A stretch of DNA of 64,000 nt from Apostichopus japonicus (taxonomy: Eukaryota; Echinodermata; Holothuroidea; Aspidochirotida; Stichopodidae): positions 9,419,001 through 9,483,000 of the forward strand of contig NC_092579.1 in assembly GCF_037975245.1 (NCBI RefSeq), read 5' to 3'. Below the pieces are notes generated by a model. The model ran no database searches and was not told where the DNA came from. It saw only the letters and a list, made by a program, of their open reading frames with translations. The first letter of the stretch is position 1. Each line of letters begins with the position of its first letter. The translations under genes were made by a program, and so were the position numbers. This document shows, piece after piece, positions 22,545 through 35,751 of this stretch.

Positions 22545-22926
22545 CAAACCAACATGATTGAAAACATGATTCGTCTTAGAAATCGTGCAATAAAGACATG
22601 GAATTCCATAACAGAGAGCTTCAAAACCAAAGTATCCAGTAAAATATTCAAAAAGCATCTGACCAAAGACGTTATATCCAGTTATTAATAAGTCATACAT
22701 TCATTTGCAAATTATTATCGTAAATATTATCACCATATATAGTATTCATTGATTGTCGAATTATTCTATTTTGTATTGTTATGTAAATACTTTTCTTCTT
22801 TCCTTTATACAGGGAGTCTTCTACTTTGTTAAGCTGTTGTACGCTTTTTGGAAGACTTCCTTCACACTATAAATTTACACGTGAAAAACAAATAAATAAA
22901 TCAAATCAAATCAAATCAAATCAAAA
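22545..22926 (+). mobile_element. 3' end of a LINE related to the one at 18646-19735
   Basis: The coding tail at 22566-22688 reads MIRLRNRAIKTWNSITESF and ends ISSY-stop, matching the C-terminus of the intron 2 element ([12 protein letters not shown]...IIASY). The 3' UTR has the same hairpin (22815-22857), and the copy ends in an (AATCA)n tail to 22926. It is on the plus strand, about 240 bp upstream of the OXSM start codon, pointing away from OXSM. Confidence 0.88.
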
Positions 22927-24214
22927 GAGAAAGAGATGTCCTTGGCAATTATTATTTAGGCAAATACAAATAGCGCCACTAACTTTACAACAACATATTA
23001 ATTATCTATCAGGATGAATTTTCACGGGAAGGAACTGGATGAGTGGTAGAAAAAAGAAAAAAACTTGAATATGGTTAATATTTCAGCGAATGTCCGGTAA
23101 ATATTCGCAGCTTTTGAACATCGACTTTTCTGATACCCCAAATGTGGGATGCCGTTACAACCACATATATACTTACGTACACAGGAGGGCAGAGAGGGCT
23201 ACTGCCCCACCACATGCACCGACATACCTCCGCTCACTTAGAAAACTGGGGGAAATGAGTACAAAGCCTACGTTTCTATTTGTTACTCGTCAACGAGGGA
23301 TTTACTACACGGCAGTACTAAATCATTCAACTGGATCCATTGTATTAGCAGAAGAGTGTTTGGCAAACAAATGATCAATGTTCGTTTCATTCACCACACA
23401 ATACATCTAATTTCCGATCTTATTTCTTTTCTTCTATAGAAAGTCACACACTCAAAACTTGGACAGTTTAAAGAAGGTAATACATATGACATGAAACGTT
23501 CGAAAATTCCATGTCTCATCTGGGCCACCGTAATTTCTACAATAATTAAATAATGCTTGTGAAGGCCCAAAAACACCTCGGTCCTCCTGTCCCTCGCATA
23601 ATGTTTATAGCATACTACCCAAGTATGGAGTATAAACCAGCATGCACGGTCACGTGAAACCTCTCAGGTATTATGAGCATGACTAAATAACTCATTTAAA
23701 GCAGGAGAAACATGCTCATTTCAACTATCCGCGGGTTAACGTAACACAGTTTGGGCAAATGTTACCATTTTAAAATAACTAGATGTTAACCAAAACAGTC
23801 TCAGTACCGTGTTTTCATCACAGGATAATGCACGAACGGGTGTATGGCGCAAGTAATGCACGAAGCCGTATAGAGTTACTGTACTGTAGTTCATCCAACA
23901 ATAACGTTGAGCCCCCGTTCCTGCATTATCCGTGTGATAAACGCACGGTAGAGTGTTGGTTGATCATGTTCATTCCTACAAAAAACAAAATCACTATCAA
24001 TGTTCATGTTAGTTGTTAAACTTTAATAACAACGTAGAAAGGAAATAACCAACATTTGACTCGAAACGGTACCCCGTATTTAACTTTTATTATAGTTAGG
24101 AGTATCAAAACAAACTGGTGTCAAGAAAATAAAAAGAATGACACTACTACGCAGTAAATTGAAAATAACGTTATACAATTAAGCCTGAACGATGTTACGT
24201 AAAGCATAGTCAAC
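22927..24214. other. Intergenic sequence, nothing recognised
   Basis: The open frames at 23090-23374 and 23783-24019 have no family resemblance and no supporting splice structure. I see no RNA gene or transposon edge. Confidence 0.5.
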
Positions 24215-24310
24215 GAGTCGCTCAACGTCCAATCGCTCTTTGTTAAATCGATCCCCGTCTTATCGCTCCCCATCCTATCGCTTCCCGTCCTATCAATCTC
24301 CGACCCGTCC
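24215..24310. repeat. 15-bp minisatellite, about six units
   Basis: Units of the form TATCGCTCCCCGTCC repeat in register at 24231, 24246, 24261, 24276 and 24291, with a degenerate unit before them. The unit length is a multiple of three, which creates a spurious repetitive open frame on the minus strand. Confidence 0.85.
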
Positions 24311-24705
24311 AAATTGTTAGCATTAGGAAGCATCGCAATCGGGTTTCCTGTCAAATTTAAATATATACATTACATCCTTGATTGAGTCATTTAGATAATT
24401 GACAAAATCTGTAACTATAGACATCGGATTGGAAATCAAATTTGCTCTATATAGGCCTACTTTTTCGACATTATATAAGTTTAGCACGTTTTAAATGATT
24501 ATTGTGCCATTACTCATTCGTTTGGATTTTACGTCATGAAACAAACATGCTGCTTTCGTCACGCCCGTGGAGCTGGAGAACAGCATAGCAGCCTGTATTG
24601 TCACGTGACATATGACATACAAAAAAAAAAAAAAAAACTTGCTAAGAAAAGCGGTGACTACATAGCACCTGTGCACGGAAACTAAACAACCAAACCAACC
24701 AAACT

Positions 24706-24793
24706 GTTTGTTAAGCTGTTGTATGCTTTTTGGAAGACTTCCTTTACACTGTAAATTTACACGTGAAAAACAAATAAATAAATCAAATCAAAC
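24706..24793 (+). mobile_element. Short LINE 3' end fragment
   Basis: About 85 bp nearly identical to 22828-22913 (TTTGTTAAGCTGTTGTATGC, then GGAAGACTTCC and TTTACACGTGAAAAACAAATA), ending in the AATCA tail. The copy starts inside the hairpin loop, so only the right arm of the 3' hairpin (24731-24739) is present. It is an extreme 5' truncation. Confidence 0.88.
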
Positions 24794-24868
24794 TACTGCG
24801 TCAGAAGAAAGACGAGTGTACAGCATGTACACTAAACACCAATAAATTTAGAGATTCATTTTCTCTTT

Positions 24869-24872
<4 letters not shown>

Positions 24873-24927
<55 letters not shown>
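24873..24927. repeat. (TA)n microsatellite
   Basis: An uninterrupted TA tract of about 27 units, followed by a T-rich stretch. Confidence 0.95.
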
Positions 24928-24931
<4 letters not shown>

Positions 24932-25016
24932 TTTTTTTTGTTTTTTGGGGGTTATCAAATTTCATCACTAAGCCCAATTTAAGCGGGGAACAAACTTTCG
25001 CTTTGTTTCGGTTTCA

Positions 25017-25640
25017 GGCGCGTAGCCAGGAATTTGCCAAGGGAGGGGCCAAACTGTAGGCAAACTATCAGAGCCGTAGATACGGCATTGAAAACTATCT
25101 AAGCTTAGCGCCACCATTTTTGGAGCGAAGCGTACAAGAAAATTTTGGCTGAAAATGCCTCCCAGATCGCTGTAAATGGCACTTCCCAGGCCTTGTAAAT
25201 TGCATCTTTAGCATTTTCTCTTTTGTAATTACTAACAATATCGTAAAAACATAAAAAAGAAATTAAATAGGGAACCCATATCGTTGTGGATCATATATAT
25301 GAGTGTACGAACAGATACTTACTGTACACTCATACACAATAGATGTACAGACATGATAATAATGATGAGTGGCAACTACCTGTATACGGTCACAGATCAA
25401 AGAAACGACCTCGAAGTGTCATTTACCTCATGCAGCATGTGTCGGATGAAGGTTTCAGCACCGCCAAATATGATTTGGATAAATAATGTCACGCATTATT
25501 TTCTATTCATAGCCACACAAAATAAACTATGCCACCAAATATTGGTGGGATATTATATACTATATCCCCTACCTAAAATATTGGGGGAGACTTGTCCCCG
25601 TCCCTCCCCCCCCCCTCCCTCATGATTGCCGCCCATGTGC
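25017..25640. mobile_element. Possible non-autonomous DNA transposon remnant
   Basis: It begins GGCGCGTAGCCAGGAATTTG with an AGGGAGGGGCC tract, and contains GGAGCGAAGCGTA near 25120. It ends with GGGGGAGACTTGTCCCCGTC and a long C-run (25590-25620). Starts of the form GCGTAGCCAGG and ends rich in CCCCCTCC are common in old animal DNA transposons. The terminal repeats here are too degenerate to align with confidence and no target-site duplication was seen. Confidence 0.35.
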
Positions 25641-28041
25641 GAAACTAACTGTTTCACTGTCTGTTATCGGTATATACATGTTTATGTCTTTGTATTCCTT
25701 CTTGAAACTGTATGGCTGAGTCATTTCTGTTGGTGGAATTGAACCACCTGCAAAATAAATTCTGCATCACCTGAACAGATTTGTGAAATTGCCAAAACAG
25801 TTAGCAAAAGAGAAATCAAAAGCAATAGAACCATGTAAACTGAAGCCGTTTAAATCATTCCCAAGTGTTAACCATTTTGTGAACACAAGTAACTTCAAAT
25901 GCCAGTGTCCACACTGTAAGAATTTCACTTACAGTAACCACATACCGCACAACTTTCCCTAACACAGAGAACTAGGCTAGTGCAATTATACTACACATGC
26001 TATGAAAGTGACCCTTACAGAATTGAACACTCTTGAATTCCTGATATATAGGCCACAACTCTGGTTTTCAGCAGAAAGTTGATATTGGAGTTCACACTTC
26101 CAGCTGTAAAGCTGGGTGCTTATCACTCTTGTGTACACAAATTGCATGGCCAGGCAAGACCACTTTTTAATTACGCTGGGATAACTTCAGAGTTGGCTTC
26201 TTTGCAGAGTGATTAAATATTATGTTACTGTCATTCCAAAGAAAGATTTATACCTTCTTAGTCAGATAAGACTCATAGCCAGGAAATCAGAGACAGTGGA
26301 TTTGTTGACTCAAATGATTATCATTGGATGCAAGGCTGCATAATTTGTGTCAATTTCTGTAAGGGGCATTTCATGTCATGTCTGCCTAATTTTCTGCAAC
26401 CCCAGTTTCTTGTGCCCTATTGCATTCCCAGTGTACCATTGCAAGTAACAAACATGTTAGCTAGCAGTGCTTCCTTTTTAAAACATTTTTGTAACAATTA
26501 AGGATAAACATTATTTAGCCTAGGAAGCTGGCTTATGTAGTATGATTATATTTTGAAGTTGATCAACCAGACAACCACTTACCTAACATCATAATATGCT
26601 GTTCAATTAGTATTAGGTAAAAACATCGTAAAATTAGAAAAACATTGAAACTCTTGGCAACAAATAGGTTGCTATATGATGTTGCTCACCGCTCAGGGAG
26701 TGACATTTAACGAGAAAATCAAAAGTTGTTCTACCATGTGCTATGACAGTGAACTTGCGAATTTGCTCTTCGGTTTGAGATTAAATTAACATGTAGCATT
26801 TCAAGGCGTTTTCATCTCCCATAGGATCTGACTTGCAGGCTGGTTGTTGCTGTGAATGTCATGTCAGTTCATAAGGGGGTAATTAACACTGCAAATACTT
26901 TGTGCTCAATCTCTCATTGAATTATTTACCTAATCTGCCAAGAAACAACATTTATTGTTTTTTCTAAGTCTGCTTAAGTTTACTTTCTTAAGGCCACATA
27001 GCTAATGATGGTAAAACCAAGATATTTACACAAGAAGCAGTTCCTGCTGAATATGCCATTCTAAAACCATTGCCATGGAGTTTTGCATATTGTAATGTAG
27101 TATGTAGTCATATCCCCATCATATTACTTTAAACATTTGCTTCCATGCCTCTTTGTCTTAAGAGTAACTGCTTACTTCCTGTTCATGACTTATTCACCCT
27201 ACACCCACATCATATTCGTAGAAGCCCCCTTTGTCTTAATTCCATGAAATACTCATGCTTAAACACAGATGACAACCTGTTGCATCTCATGTGTATTACA
27301 AATAAGGTTAGTCATAGTCATCTCCATGTGCCTTAGTAATTATAAGTAAGACCAAGAGTTTATGTCACAGAGGGGTTATTGCCCCCTCACAGGAAGTTGA
27401 AATGACTTAAATACTGTTGTTTTTAATATGTAAAAGACTAAGATTCCAGACTTCAGAGACTGTACTTCAGATACACTCCAGCAATAAAGCTCATATTCTA
27501 TACAATTATATCTATGTCTGGAGTTTCTCTTTATCTGTTGTTCATTATACTTATTTAATAACGGAGCCCAAACTAATTGAGCCGGAGCACACCCCAACGT
27601 AACAATATATACATTCACAAAGCGAAAGAACATATTAAAATTGGGGCCAACATAGTACAGTAGGTCTTTTAAAGGAATCTCTAACAAGATGAACAATCAA
27701 ATATTTACTCTTTACTTCTTTAGCTTCCAAGGGCAAACTTGTTAATTGAGACAAATGTTATCAATCTGCGCAGTAGTAGCATGGTGGGCTCATAATTGAC
27801 GCACCTAAAAGGCATTGAAGAGTCCCCCCAGACCGAGTGCAGCCATCTGAAAAAGTTAACTTTATGTTGCTTGCAAGTGACCTTTTGTTTGTGTAGCTAC
27901 AAAATGCAGACAAAAATGAAACGTGATACCTTGTTATTTATTTTTTAGCCGGACCTAAGATGTCCATCGCTGTATCGTTTATACACTGTGCTGTGGGTAT
28001 TGACCGCAGCTGTACATACTGACTGTACATTTGTGTCCAAT
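25641..28041. other. Intergenic sequence, nothing recognised
   Basis: AT-rich with no convincing exon, RNA gene or transposon end. Open frames at 27145-27336 and 27376-27696 lack protein-like features. Confidence 0.5.
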
Positions 28042-28177
28042 TACCGATGGTAGCAAGCTGTGTGTGTATTTTCTAGGATCAATAGTGGTGTCTAACACTT
28101 CTGTTACACCTCATTCGAAACTAGGTCAGATTACCGGCATTAGACGTGTCTTTTTGCATGAGTCTTCACACCCTTTA
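28042..28177 (+). repeat. Dispersed repeat, copy B
   Basis: It matches copy A in OXSM intron 10 (10458-10592) in the same orientation over about 135 bp with scattered substitutions. The family is unknown. Confidence 0.85.
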
Positions 28178-29329
28178 ATGATTTGATTAATAATGTCTAT
28201 CAACGAAAAGTACAAATCACTCAACTGTATGAGATTTTTATATGTGTAGTTCCTCAAAGTTGAAATGATCTCAAAGTATTTATTTTTGTGACTACGCATC
28301 GTACACTGAAGCAGAATTAGGCCACAAAATGTATTCCGTGTCAAGTTCTTTCACACCCCCGTCTACACTGACGCATTCATCAATAAGCTAACTGTAATGT
28401 TGGCCTAAGTATACATTTATTGACTTTTGATGCTGTTTGCTTTGCTCTGAGCCGCTAAGCTCTGACAGGTCAGTCTCAGAGAGTAATGGTATCATATTAA
28501 GGTAATTTTGGTTATTTTTAGGGAGTAACATTTTCAAATACCAAGAAACTTGCAAAACTGGGGGAAGGCTTTTAAAAAAACACAATTTGATCAGCACATA
28601 TCTGTAATGGATTCAAATTCATGGAATATATAACTCTGCTTCGCTGCAAAAAGTTTAGGTTCCCTTCTGTAACGCACTAGTAATCTATCTGGAGGTGCGT
28701 CAATTGCGGGGGTGTGTCAATTATGAAACCTTCACTATATATCCTAGCAAAGTAATGAGTGCAAAGAAGACTGATTATAACTAGACGAAAACAAAGTATG
28801 TTAAAAGACTCTTTGGTTACTTAGTGGTTGGAAATAAATAAACAAAGTCATTCATCTTAATAATTCTTACCTACCACAGCAACTGCTGGGAAAGTTGGTT
28901 GAACCTCTGGAAGTATCAAGATCATGAGCCTACCAGCCTTATGCAATACAAAGTTTGATGATTCCAAATACTCCATAAATCGCCATATGGTACTATAAGT
29001 TTAAAGATTAGTCACCAAGAAAAAGTCTTTAGTTTTACCACGAAATGGAACTAAACGCTACATTGTTATAGCTGCAGTACACCAGTGTATAGAATGGGAT
29101 TTCGTGGAACCAGTCCATGTATTATCCGATTAACGAAAACAATTGGCGAATTTTAGCCAAATTTCTCTTCAAAGGCCAAGTCATTCTGTTGTGATAAACT
29201 AATGAGTTGCTCCTGACAATTCCTCCTGGAGCTTCGGTGACTTCATTTTTCCATCCCCCCCCCAATGTGCGTCACGAAATATGAAAATGAAAGAACTTTT
29301 CGACGAACATCCCGCTGCATTAATAACTC
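28178..29329. other. Intergenic sequence, nothing firmly recognised
   Basis: One short acceptor/donor-flanked stretch on the minus strand at about 28870-28906 could be an exon but has no partner. The rest shows nothing. Confidence 0.4.
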
Positions 29330-29703
29330 CGGTGAATGAATCTGGTGATAAATCTGAATCCTGGGATGAATTCTGGGATTAATCTGAATCCTGGGATGAA
29401 TCCACTAATCTGTACACACACTACACTTAGTGTACAGATCAGTGGATGAATCCTGTGATGAATCCTGTGATGAATCCTGGGATAAATCTGAATCCTGGAA
29501 CGAATCCTATGATGTATCCTGGGATGAATCCTGGGATGAATCCTGTAATGAATCTATTATCTAAATCCTCTGATGAATCCTGGGATGAGTCCTGTGATAA
29601 ATCTTAATCCTGGGATGAATCCTGTGATGAATCTCAATCCTGCCTGGGATGAATCCTGTGATGAATCCTGGGATGAATCCTGTGATGAATCCTGGGATAG
29701 CTT
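29330..29703 (+). repeat. 12-bp minisatellite (GATGAATCCTGG)
   Basis: Units GATGAATCCTGG and GATGAATCCTGT alternate irregularly, with variants such as GATAAATCTGAATCC. A unique interruption with inverted TGTACA sequences lies at 29408-29440. Read on the plus strand the unit would give Asp-Glu-Ser-Trp/Cys repeats, but GAT TAA variants stop the frame, so coding is unlikely. Confidence 0.85.
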
Positions 29704-29787
29704 CAGGTTGGTAACTTTGCGATCCTCGTGATGGTGGCATACTCTTATTAGAGTCTATATCAATCCGCCCGATTGTTCGCCTTCAGG

Positions 29788-30267
29788 AAAAGTGCCAAAA
29801 AAGCAGCGGGGGAACATCTTTTGTGACCTGTTATCAATCATAATCTAGTTTTTATGGCTTGCATGTTGAAAAGCATCAATGGAAGTACATGTGGTGAGAA
29901 AAGTGGGTCAATTGAGGAAATTTTAGACCCCTTTAGGCCTCCCAGGAGCAGCGTAGGAAATTTGTTTACCAATGAGTGAAGAGGTTTGTTTACAAGTGAC
30001 GAAACGTTCCGGCTCGGAAAGCAAAAAATCTACATGGTCATGATACGGAAAATTGATAGTGCCATGAAAGGCCAACTTGTCAGCTATGCGGTGATGGGTA
30101 GCGTTTAGCTAGTGAAAACTTCTATCTAGACTTAGAGACCACATGACTGGGCGTATACTACCTAGGAACATAGACTTGTCAAATCGTTTCCTATGGAACG
30201 CCTAAAGGGCTGTAATTTTTTTGATAATTCACTATGTCGTCGAATATAATTTGACTGAAACTGAGAT
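29788..30267 (+). repeat. 480-bp array-associated segment, copy 1 (left edge of array)
   Basis: It begins AAAAGTGCCAAAAAAGCAGC and ends TTTGACTGAAACTGAGAT, directly before the first satellite monomer. The same segment recurs inside the array at 32529, 35752 and 40282. Here its left neighbour is non-satellite DNA, so this copy is the array border. No gene was seen within it. Confidence 0.93.
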
Positions 30268-32528
30268 ATCACCCGGGGTTCGAACCACGGATGCAAAAGA
30301 GAGTCTCGATCATCAGCTCGTACAGTGCGCCGAGCCATCGCGCCACTGTATGGACTGAGATATTAGGCGGATTAATTAATACTTACAGCTCCCCGTGTAG
30401 GCACTTGCTGTAAAAGATCGGCAAAAGACGTCATCACCCGGGGTTCGAACCACGGATGCAAAAGAGAGTCTCGATCATCAGCTCGTACAGTGCGCCGAGC
30501 CATCGCGCCACTGTATGGACTGAGATATTAGGCGGATTAACTAATACTTACAGCTCCCCGTGTAGGCACTCGGCAAAAGACGTCATCACCCGGGGTTCGA
30601 ACCACGGATGCAAAAGAGAGTCTCGATCATCAGCTCGTACAGTGCGCCGAGCCATCGCGCCACTGTATGGACTGAGATATTAGGCGGATTAATTAATACT
30701 TACAGCTCCCCGTGTAGGCACTTGCTGTAAAAGATCGGCAAAAGACGTCATCACCCGGGGTTCGAACCACGGATGCAAAAGAGAGTCTCGATCATCAGCT
30801 CGTACAGTGCGCCGAGCCATCGCGCCACTGTATGGACTGAGATATTAGGCGGATTAATTAATACTTACAGCTCCCCGTGTAGGCACTCGGCAAAAGACGT
30901 CATCACCCGGGGTTCGAACCACGGATGCAAAAGAGAGTCTCGATCATCAGCTCGTACAGTGCGCCGAGCCATCGCGCCACTGTATGGACTGAGATATTAG
31001 GCGGATTAATTAATACTTACAGCTCCCCGTGTAGGCACTTGCTGTAAAAGATCGGCAAAAGACGTCATCACCCGGGGTTCGAACCACGGATGCAAAAGAG
31101 AGTCTCGATCATCAGCTCGTACAGTGCGCCGAGCCATCGCGCCACTGTATGGACTGAGATATTAGGAGGATTAACTAATACTTACAGCTCCCCGTGTAGG
31201 CACTCGGCAAAAGACGTCATCACCCGGGGTTCGAACCACGGATGCAAAAGAGAGTCTCGATCATCAGCTCGTACAGTGCGCCGAGCCATCGCGCCACTGT
31301 ATGGACTGAGATATTAGGCGGATTAATTAATACTTACAGCTCCCCGTGTAGGCACTTGCTGTAAAAGATCGGCAAAAGACGTCATCACCCGGGGTTCGAA
31401 CCACGGATGCAAAAGAGAGTCTCGATCATCAGCTCGTACAGTGCGCCGAGCCATCGCGCCACTGTATGGACTGAGATATTAGGCGGATTAACTAATACTT
31501 ACAGCTCCCCGTGAAGGCACTTGCTGTAAAAGATCGGCAAAAGACGTCATCACCCGGGGTTCGAACCACGGATGCAAAAGAGAGTCTCGATCATCAGCTC
31601 GTACAGTGCGCCGAGCCATCGCGCCACTGTATGGACTGAGATATTAGGCGGATTAACTAATACTTACAGCTCCCCGTGTAGGCACTTGCTGTAAAAGATC
31701 GGCAAAAGACGTCATCGCCCGGGGTTCGAACCACGGATGCAAAAGAGAGTCTCGATCATCAGCTCGTACAGTGCGCCGAGCCATCGCGCCACTGTATGGA
31801 CTGAGATATCAGGCGGATTAACTAATACTTACAGCTCCCCGTGTAGGCACTTGCTGTAAAAGATCGGCAAAAGACGTCATCGCCCGGGGTTCGAACCACG
31901 GATGCAAAAGAGAGTCTCGATCATCAGCTCGTACAGTGCGCCGAGCCATCGCGCCACTGTATGGACTGAGATATCAGGCGGATTAACTAATACTTACAGC
32001 TCCCTGTGTAGGCACTTGCTGTAAAAGATCGGCAAAAGACGTCATCACCCGGGGTTCGAACCACGGATGCAAAAGAGAGTCTCGATCATCAGCTCGTACA
32101 GTGCGCCGAGCCATCGCGCCACTGTATGGACTGAGATATCAGGCGGATTAACTAATACTTACAGCTCCCTGTGTAGGCACTTGCTGTAAAAGATCGGCAA
32201 AAGACGTCATCACCCGGGGTTCGAACCACGGATGCAAAAGAGAGTCTCGATCATCAGCTCGTACAGTGCGCCGAGCCATCGCGCCACTGTATGGACTGAG
32301 ATATCAGGCGGATTAACTAATACTTACAGCTCCCCGTGTAGGCACTTGCTGTAAAAGATCGGCAAAAGACGTCATCGCCCGGGGTTCGAACCACGGATGC
32401 AAAAGAGAGTCTCGATCATCAGCTCGTACAGTGCGCCGAGCCATCGCGCCACTGTATGGACTGAGATATTAGGTGGATTAACTAATACTTACAGCTCCCC
32501 GTGTAGGCACTTGCTGTAAAAGATCGGC

Positions 32529-33008
32529 AAAAGTGCCAAAAAAGCAGCGGGGGAACATCTTTTGTGACCTGTTATCAATCATAATCTAGTTTTTATGGCT
32601 TGCATGTTGAAAAGCATCAATGGAAGTACATGTGGTGAGAAAAGTGGGTCAATTGAGGAAATTTTAGACCCCTTTAGGCCTCCCAGGAGCAGCGTAGGAA
32701 ATTTGTTTACCAATGAGTGAAGAGGTTTGTTTACAAGTGACGAAACGTTCCGGCTCGGAAAGCAAAAAATCTACATGGTCATGATACGGAAAATTGATAG
32801 TGCCATGAAAGGCCAACTTGTCAGCTATGCGGTGATGGGTAGCGTTTAGCTAGTGAAAACTTCTATCTAGACTTAGAGACCACATGACTGGGCGTATACT
32901 ACCTAGGAACATAGACTTGTCAAATCGTTTCCTATGGAACGCCTAAAGGGCTGTAATTTTTTTGATAATTCACTATGTCGTCGAATATAATTTGACTGAA
33001 ACTGAGAT
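32529..33008 (+). repeat. 480-bp segment, copy 2 (within array)
   Basis: Same length and essentially the same sequence as copy 1. It joins the preceding monomer at a shared AAAAG, where the monomer would continue ACGTC and the segment continues TGCC. It separates a 14-monomer block from a 17-monomer block. Confidence 0.93.
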
Positions 33009-35751
33009 ATCACCCGGGGTTCGAACCACGGATGCAAAAGAGAGTCTCGATCATCAGCTCGTACAGTGCGCCGAGCCATCGCGCCACTGTATGGACTGAG
33101 ATATTAGGCGGATTAATTAATACTTACAGCTCCCCGTGTAGGCACTTGCTGTAAAAGATCGGCAAAAGACGTCATCACCCGGGGTTCGAACCACGGATGC
33201 AAAAGAGAGTCTCGATCATCAGCTCGTACAGTGCGCCGAGCCATCGCGCCACTGTATGGACTGAGATATTAGGCGGATTAACTAATACTTACAGCTCCCC
33301 GTGTAGGCACTCGGCAAAAGACGTCATCACCCGGGGTTCGAACCACGGATGCAAAAGAGAGTCTCGATCATCAGCTCGTACAGTGCGCCGAGCCATCGCG
33401 CCACTGTATGGACTGAGATATTAGGCGGATTAATTAATACTTACAGCTCCCCGTGTAGGCACTTGCTGTAAAAGATCGGCAAAAGACGTCATCACCCGGG
33501 GTTCGAACCACGGATGCAAAAGAGAGTCTCGATCATCAGCTCGTACAGTGCGCCGAGCCATCGCGCCACTGTATGGACTGAGATATTAGGCGGATTAATT
33601 AATACTTACAGCTCCCCGTGTAGGCACTTGCTGTAAAAGATCGGCAAAAGACGTCATCACCCGGGGTTCGAACCACGGATGCAAAAGAGAGTCTCGATCA
33701 TCAGCTCGTACAGTGCGCCGAGCCATCGCGCCACTGTATGGACTGAGATATTAGGCGGATTAACTAATACTTACAGCTCCCCGTGTAGGCACTTGCTGTA
33801 AAAGATCGGCAAAAGACGTCATCACCCGGGGTTCGAACCACGGATGCAAAAGAGAGTCTCGATCATCAGCTCGTACAGTGCGCCGAGCCATCGCGCAACT
33901 GTATGGACTGAGATATTAGGCGGATTAACTAATACTTACAGCTCCCCGTGTAGGCACTCGGCAAAAGACGTCATCACCCGGGGTTCGAACCACGGATGCA
34001 AAAGAGAGTCTCGATCATCAGCTCGTACAGTGCGCCGAGCCATCGCGCCACTGTATGGACTGAGATATTAGGCGGATTAATTAATACTTACAGCTCCCCG
34101 TGTAGGCACTTGCTGTAAAAGATCGGCAAAAGACGTCATCACCCGGGGTTCGAACCACGGATGCAAAAGAGAGTCTCGATCATCAGCTCGTACAGTGCGC
34201 CGAGCCATCGCGCCACTGTATGGACTGAGATATTAGGCGGATTAACTAATACTTACAGCTCCCCGTGTAGGCACTCGGCAAAAGACGTCATCACCCGGGG
34301 TTCGAACCACGGATGCAAAAGAGAGTCTCGATCATCAGCTCGTACAGTGCGCCGAGCCATCGCGCCACTGTATGGACTGAGATATTAGGCGGATTAATTA
34401 ATACTTACAGCTCCCCGTGTAGGCACTTGCTGTAAAAGATCGGCAAAAGACGTCATCACCCGGGGTTCGAACCACGGATGCAAAAGAGAGTCTCGATCAT
34501 CAGCTCGTACAGTGCGCCGAGCCATCGCGCCACTGTATGGACTGAGATATTAGGAGGATTAACTAATACTTACAGCTCCCCGTGTAGGCACTCGGCAAAA
34601 GACGTCATCACCCGGGGTTCGAACCACGGATGCAAAAGAGAGTCTCGATCATCAGCTCGTACAGTGCGCCGAGCCATCGCGCCACTGTATGGACTGAGAT
34701 ATTAGGCGGATTAATTAATACTTACAGCTCCCCGTGTAGGCACTTGCTGTAAAAGATCGGCAAAAGACGTCATCACCCGGGGTTCGAACCACGGATGCAA
34801 AAGAGAGTCTCGATCATCAGCTCGTACAGTGCGCCGAGCCATCGCGCCACTGTATGGACTGAGATATTAGGCGGATTAACTAATACTTACAGCTCCCCGT
34901 GAAGGCACTTGCTGTAAAAGATCGGCAAAAGACGTCATCACCCGGGGTTCGAACCACGGATGCAAAAGAGAGTCTCGATCATCAGCTCGTACAGTGCGCC
35001 GAGCCATCGCGCCACTGTATGGACTGAGATATTAGGCGGATTAACTAATACTTACAGCTCCCCGTGTAGGCACTTGCTGTAAAAGATCGGCAAAAGACGT
35101 CATCGCCCGGGGTTCGAACCACGGATGCAAAAGAGAGTCTCGATCATCAGCTCGTACAGTGCGCCGAGCCATCGCGCCACTGTATGGACTGAGATATCAG
35201 GCGGATTAACTAATACTTACAGCTCCCCGTGTAGGCACTTGCTGTAAAAGATCGGCAAAAGACGTCATCGCCCGGGGTTCGAACCACGGATGCAAAAGAG
35301 AGTCTCGATCATCAGCTCGTACAGTGCGCCGAGCCATCGCGCCACTGTATGGACTGAGATATCAGGCGGATTAACTAATACTTACAGCTCCCTGTGTAGG
35401 CACTTGCTGTAAAAGATCGGCAAAAGACGTCATCACCCGGGGTTCGAACCACGGATGCAAAAGAGAGTCTCGATCATCAGCTCGTACAGTGCGCCGAGCC
35501 ATCGCGCCACTGTATGGACTGAGATATCAGGCGGATTAACTAATACTTACAGCTCCCCGTGTAGGCACTTGCTGTAAAAGATCGGCAAAAGACGTCATCG
35601 CCCGGGGTTCGAACCACGGATGCAAAAGAGAGTCTCGATCATCAGCTCGTACAGTGCGCCGAGCCATCGCGCCACTGTATGGACTGAGATATTAGGTGGA
35701 TTAACTAATACTTACAGCTCCCCGTGTAGGCACTTGCTGTAAAAGATCGGC

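Noticed and set aside
22826-23374. Plus-strand frames upstream of OXSM as a head-to-head neighbour gene
   Set aside because: The first is LINE 3' UTR and tail. The second (23090-23374) has no recognisable domain or splice partner.
24121-24354. Repetitive minus-strand frame with Gly-Ser-Asp repeats
   Set aside because: It arises from the 15-bp minisatellite, whose period is a multiple of three.
28870-28906. Short minus-strand stretch flanked by CTTCCAG and GTAAGA
   Set aside because: Good splice-like borders, but only about 37 nt with no recognisable neighbour exon on either side; not enough to call a gene.
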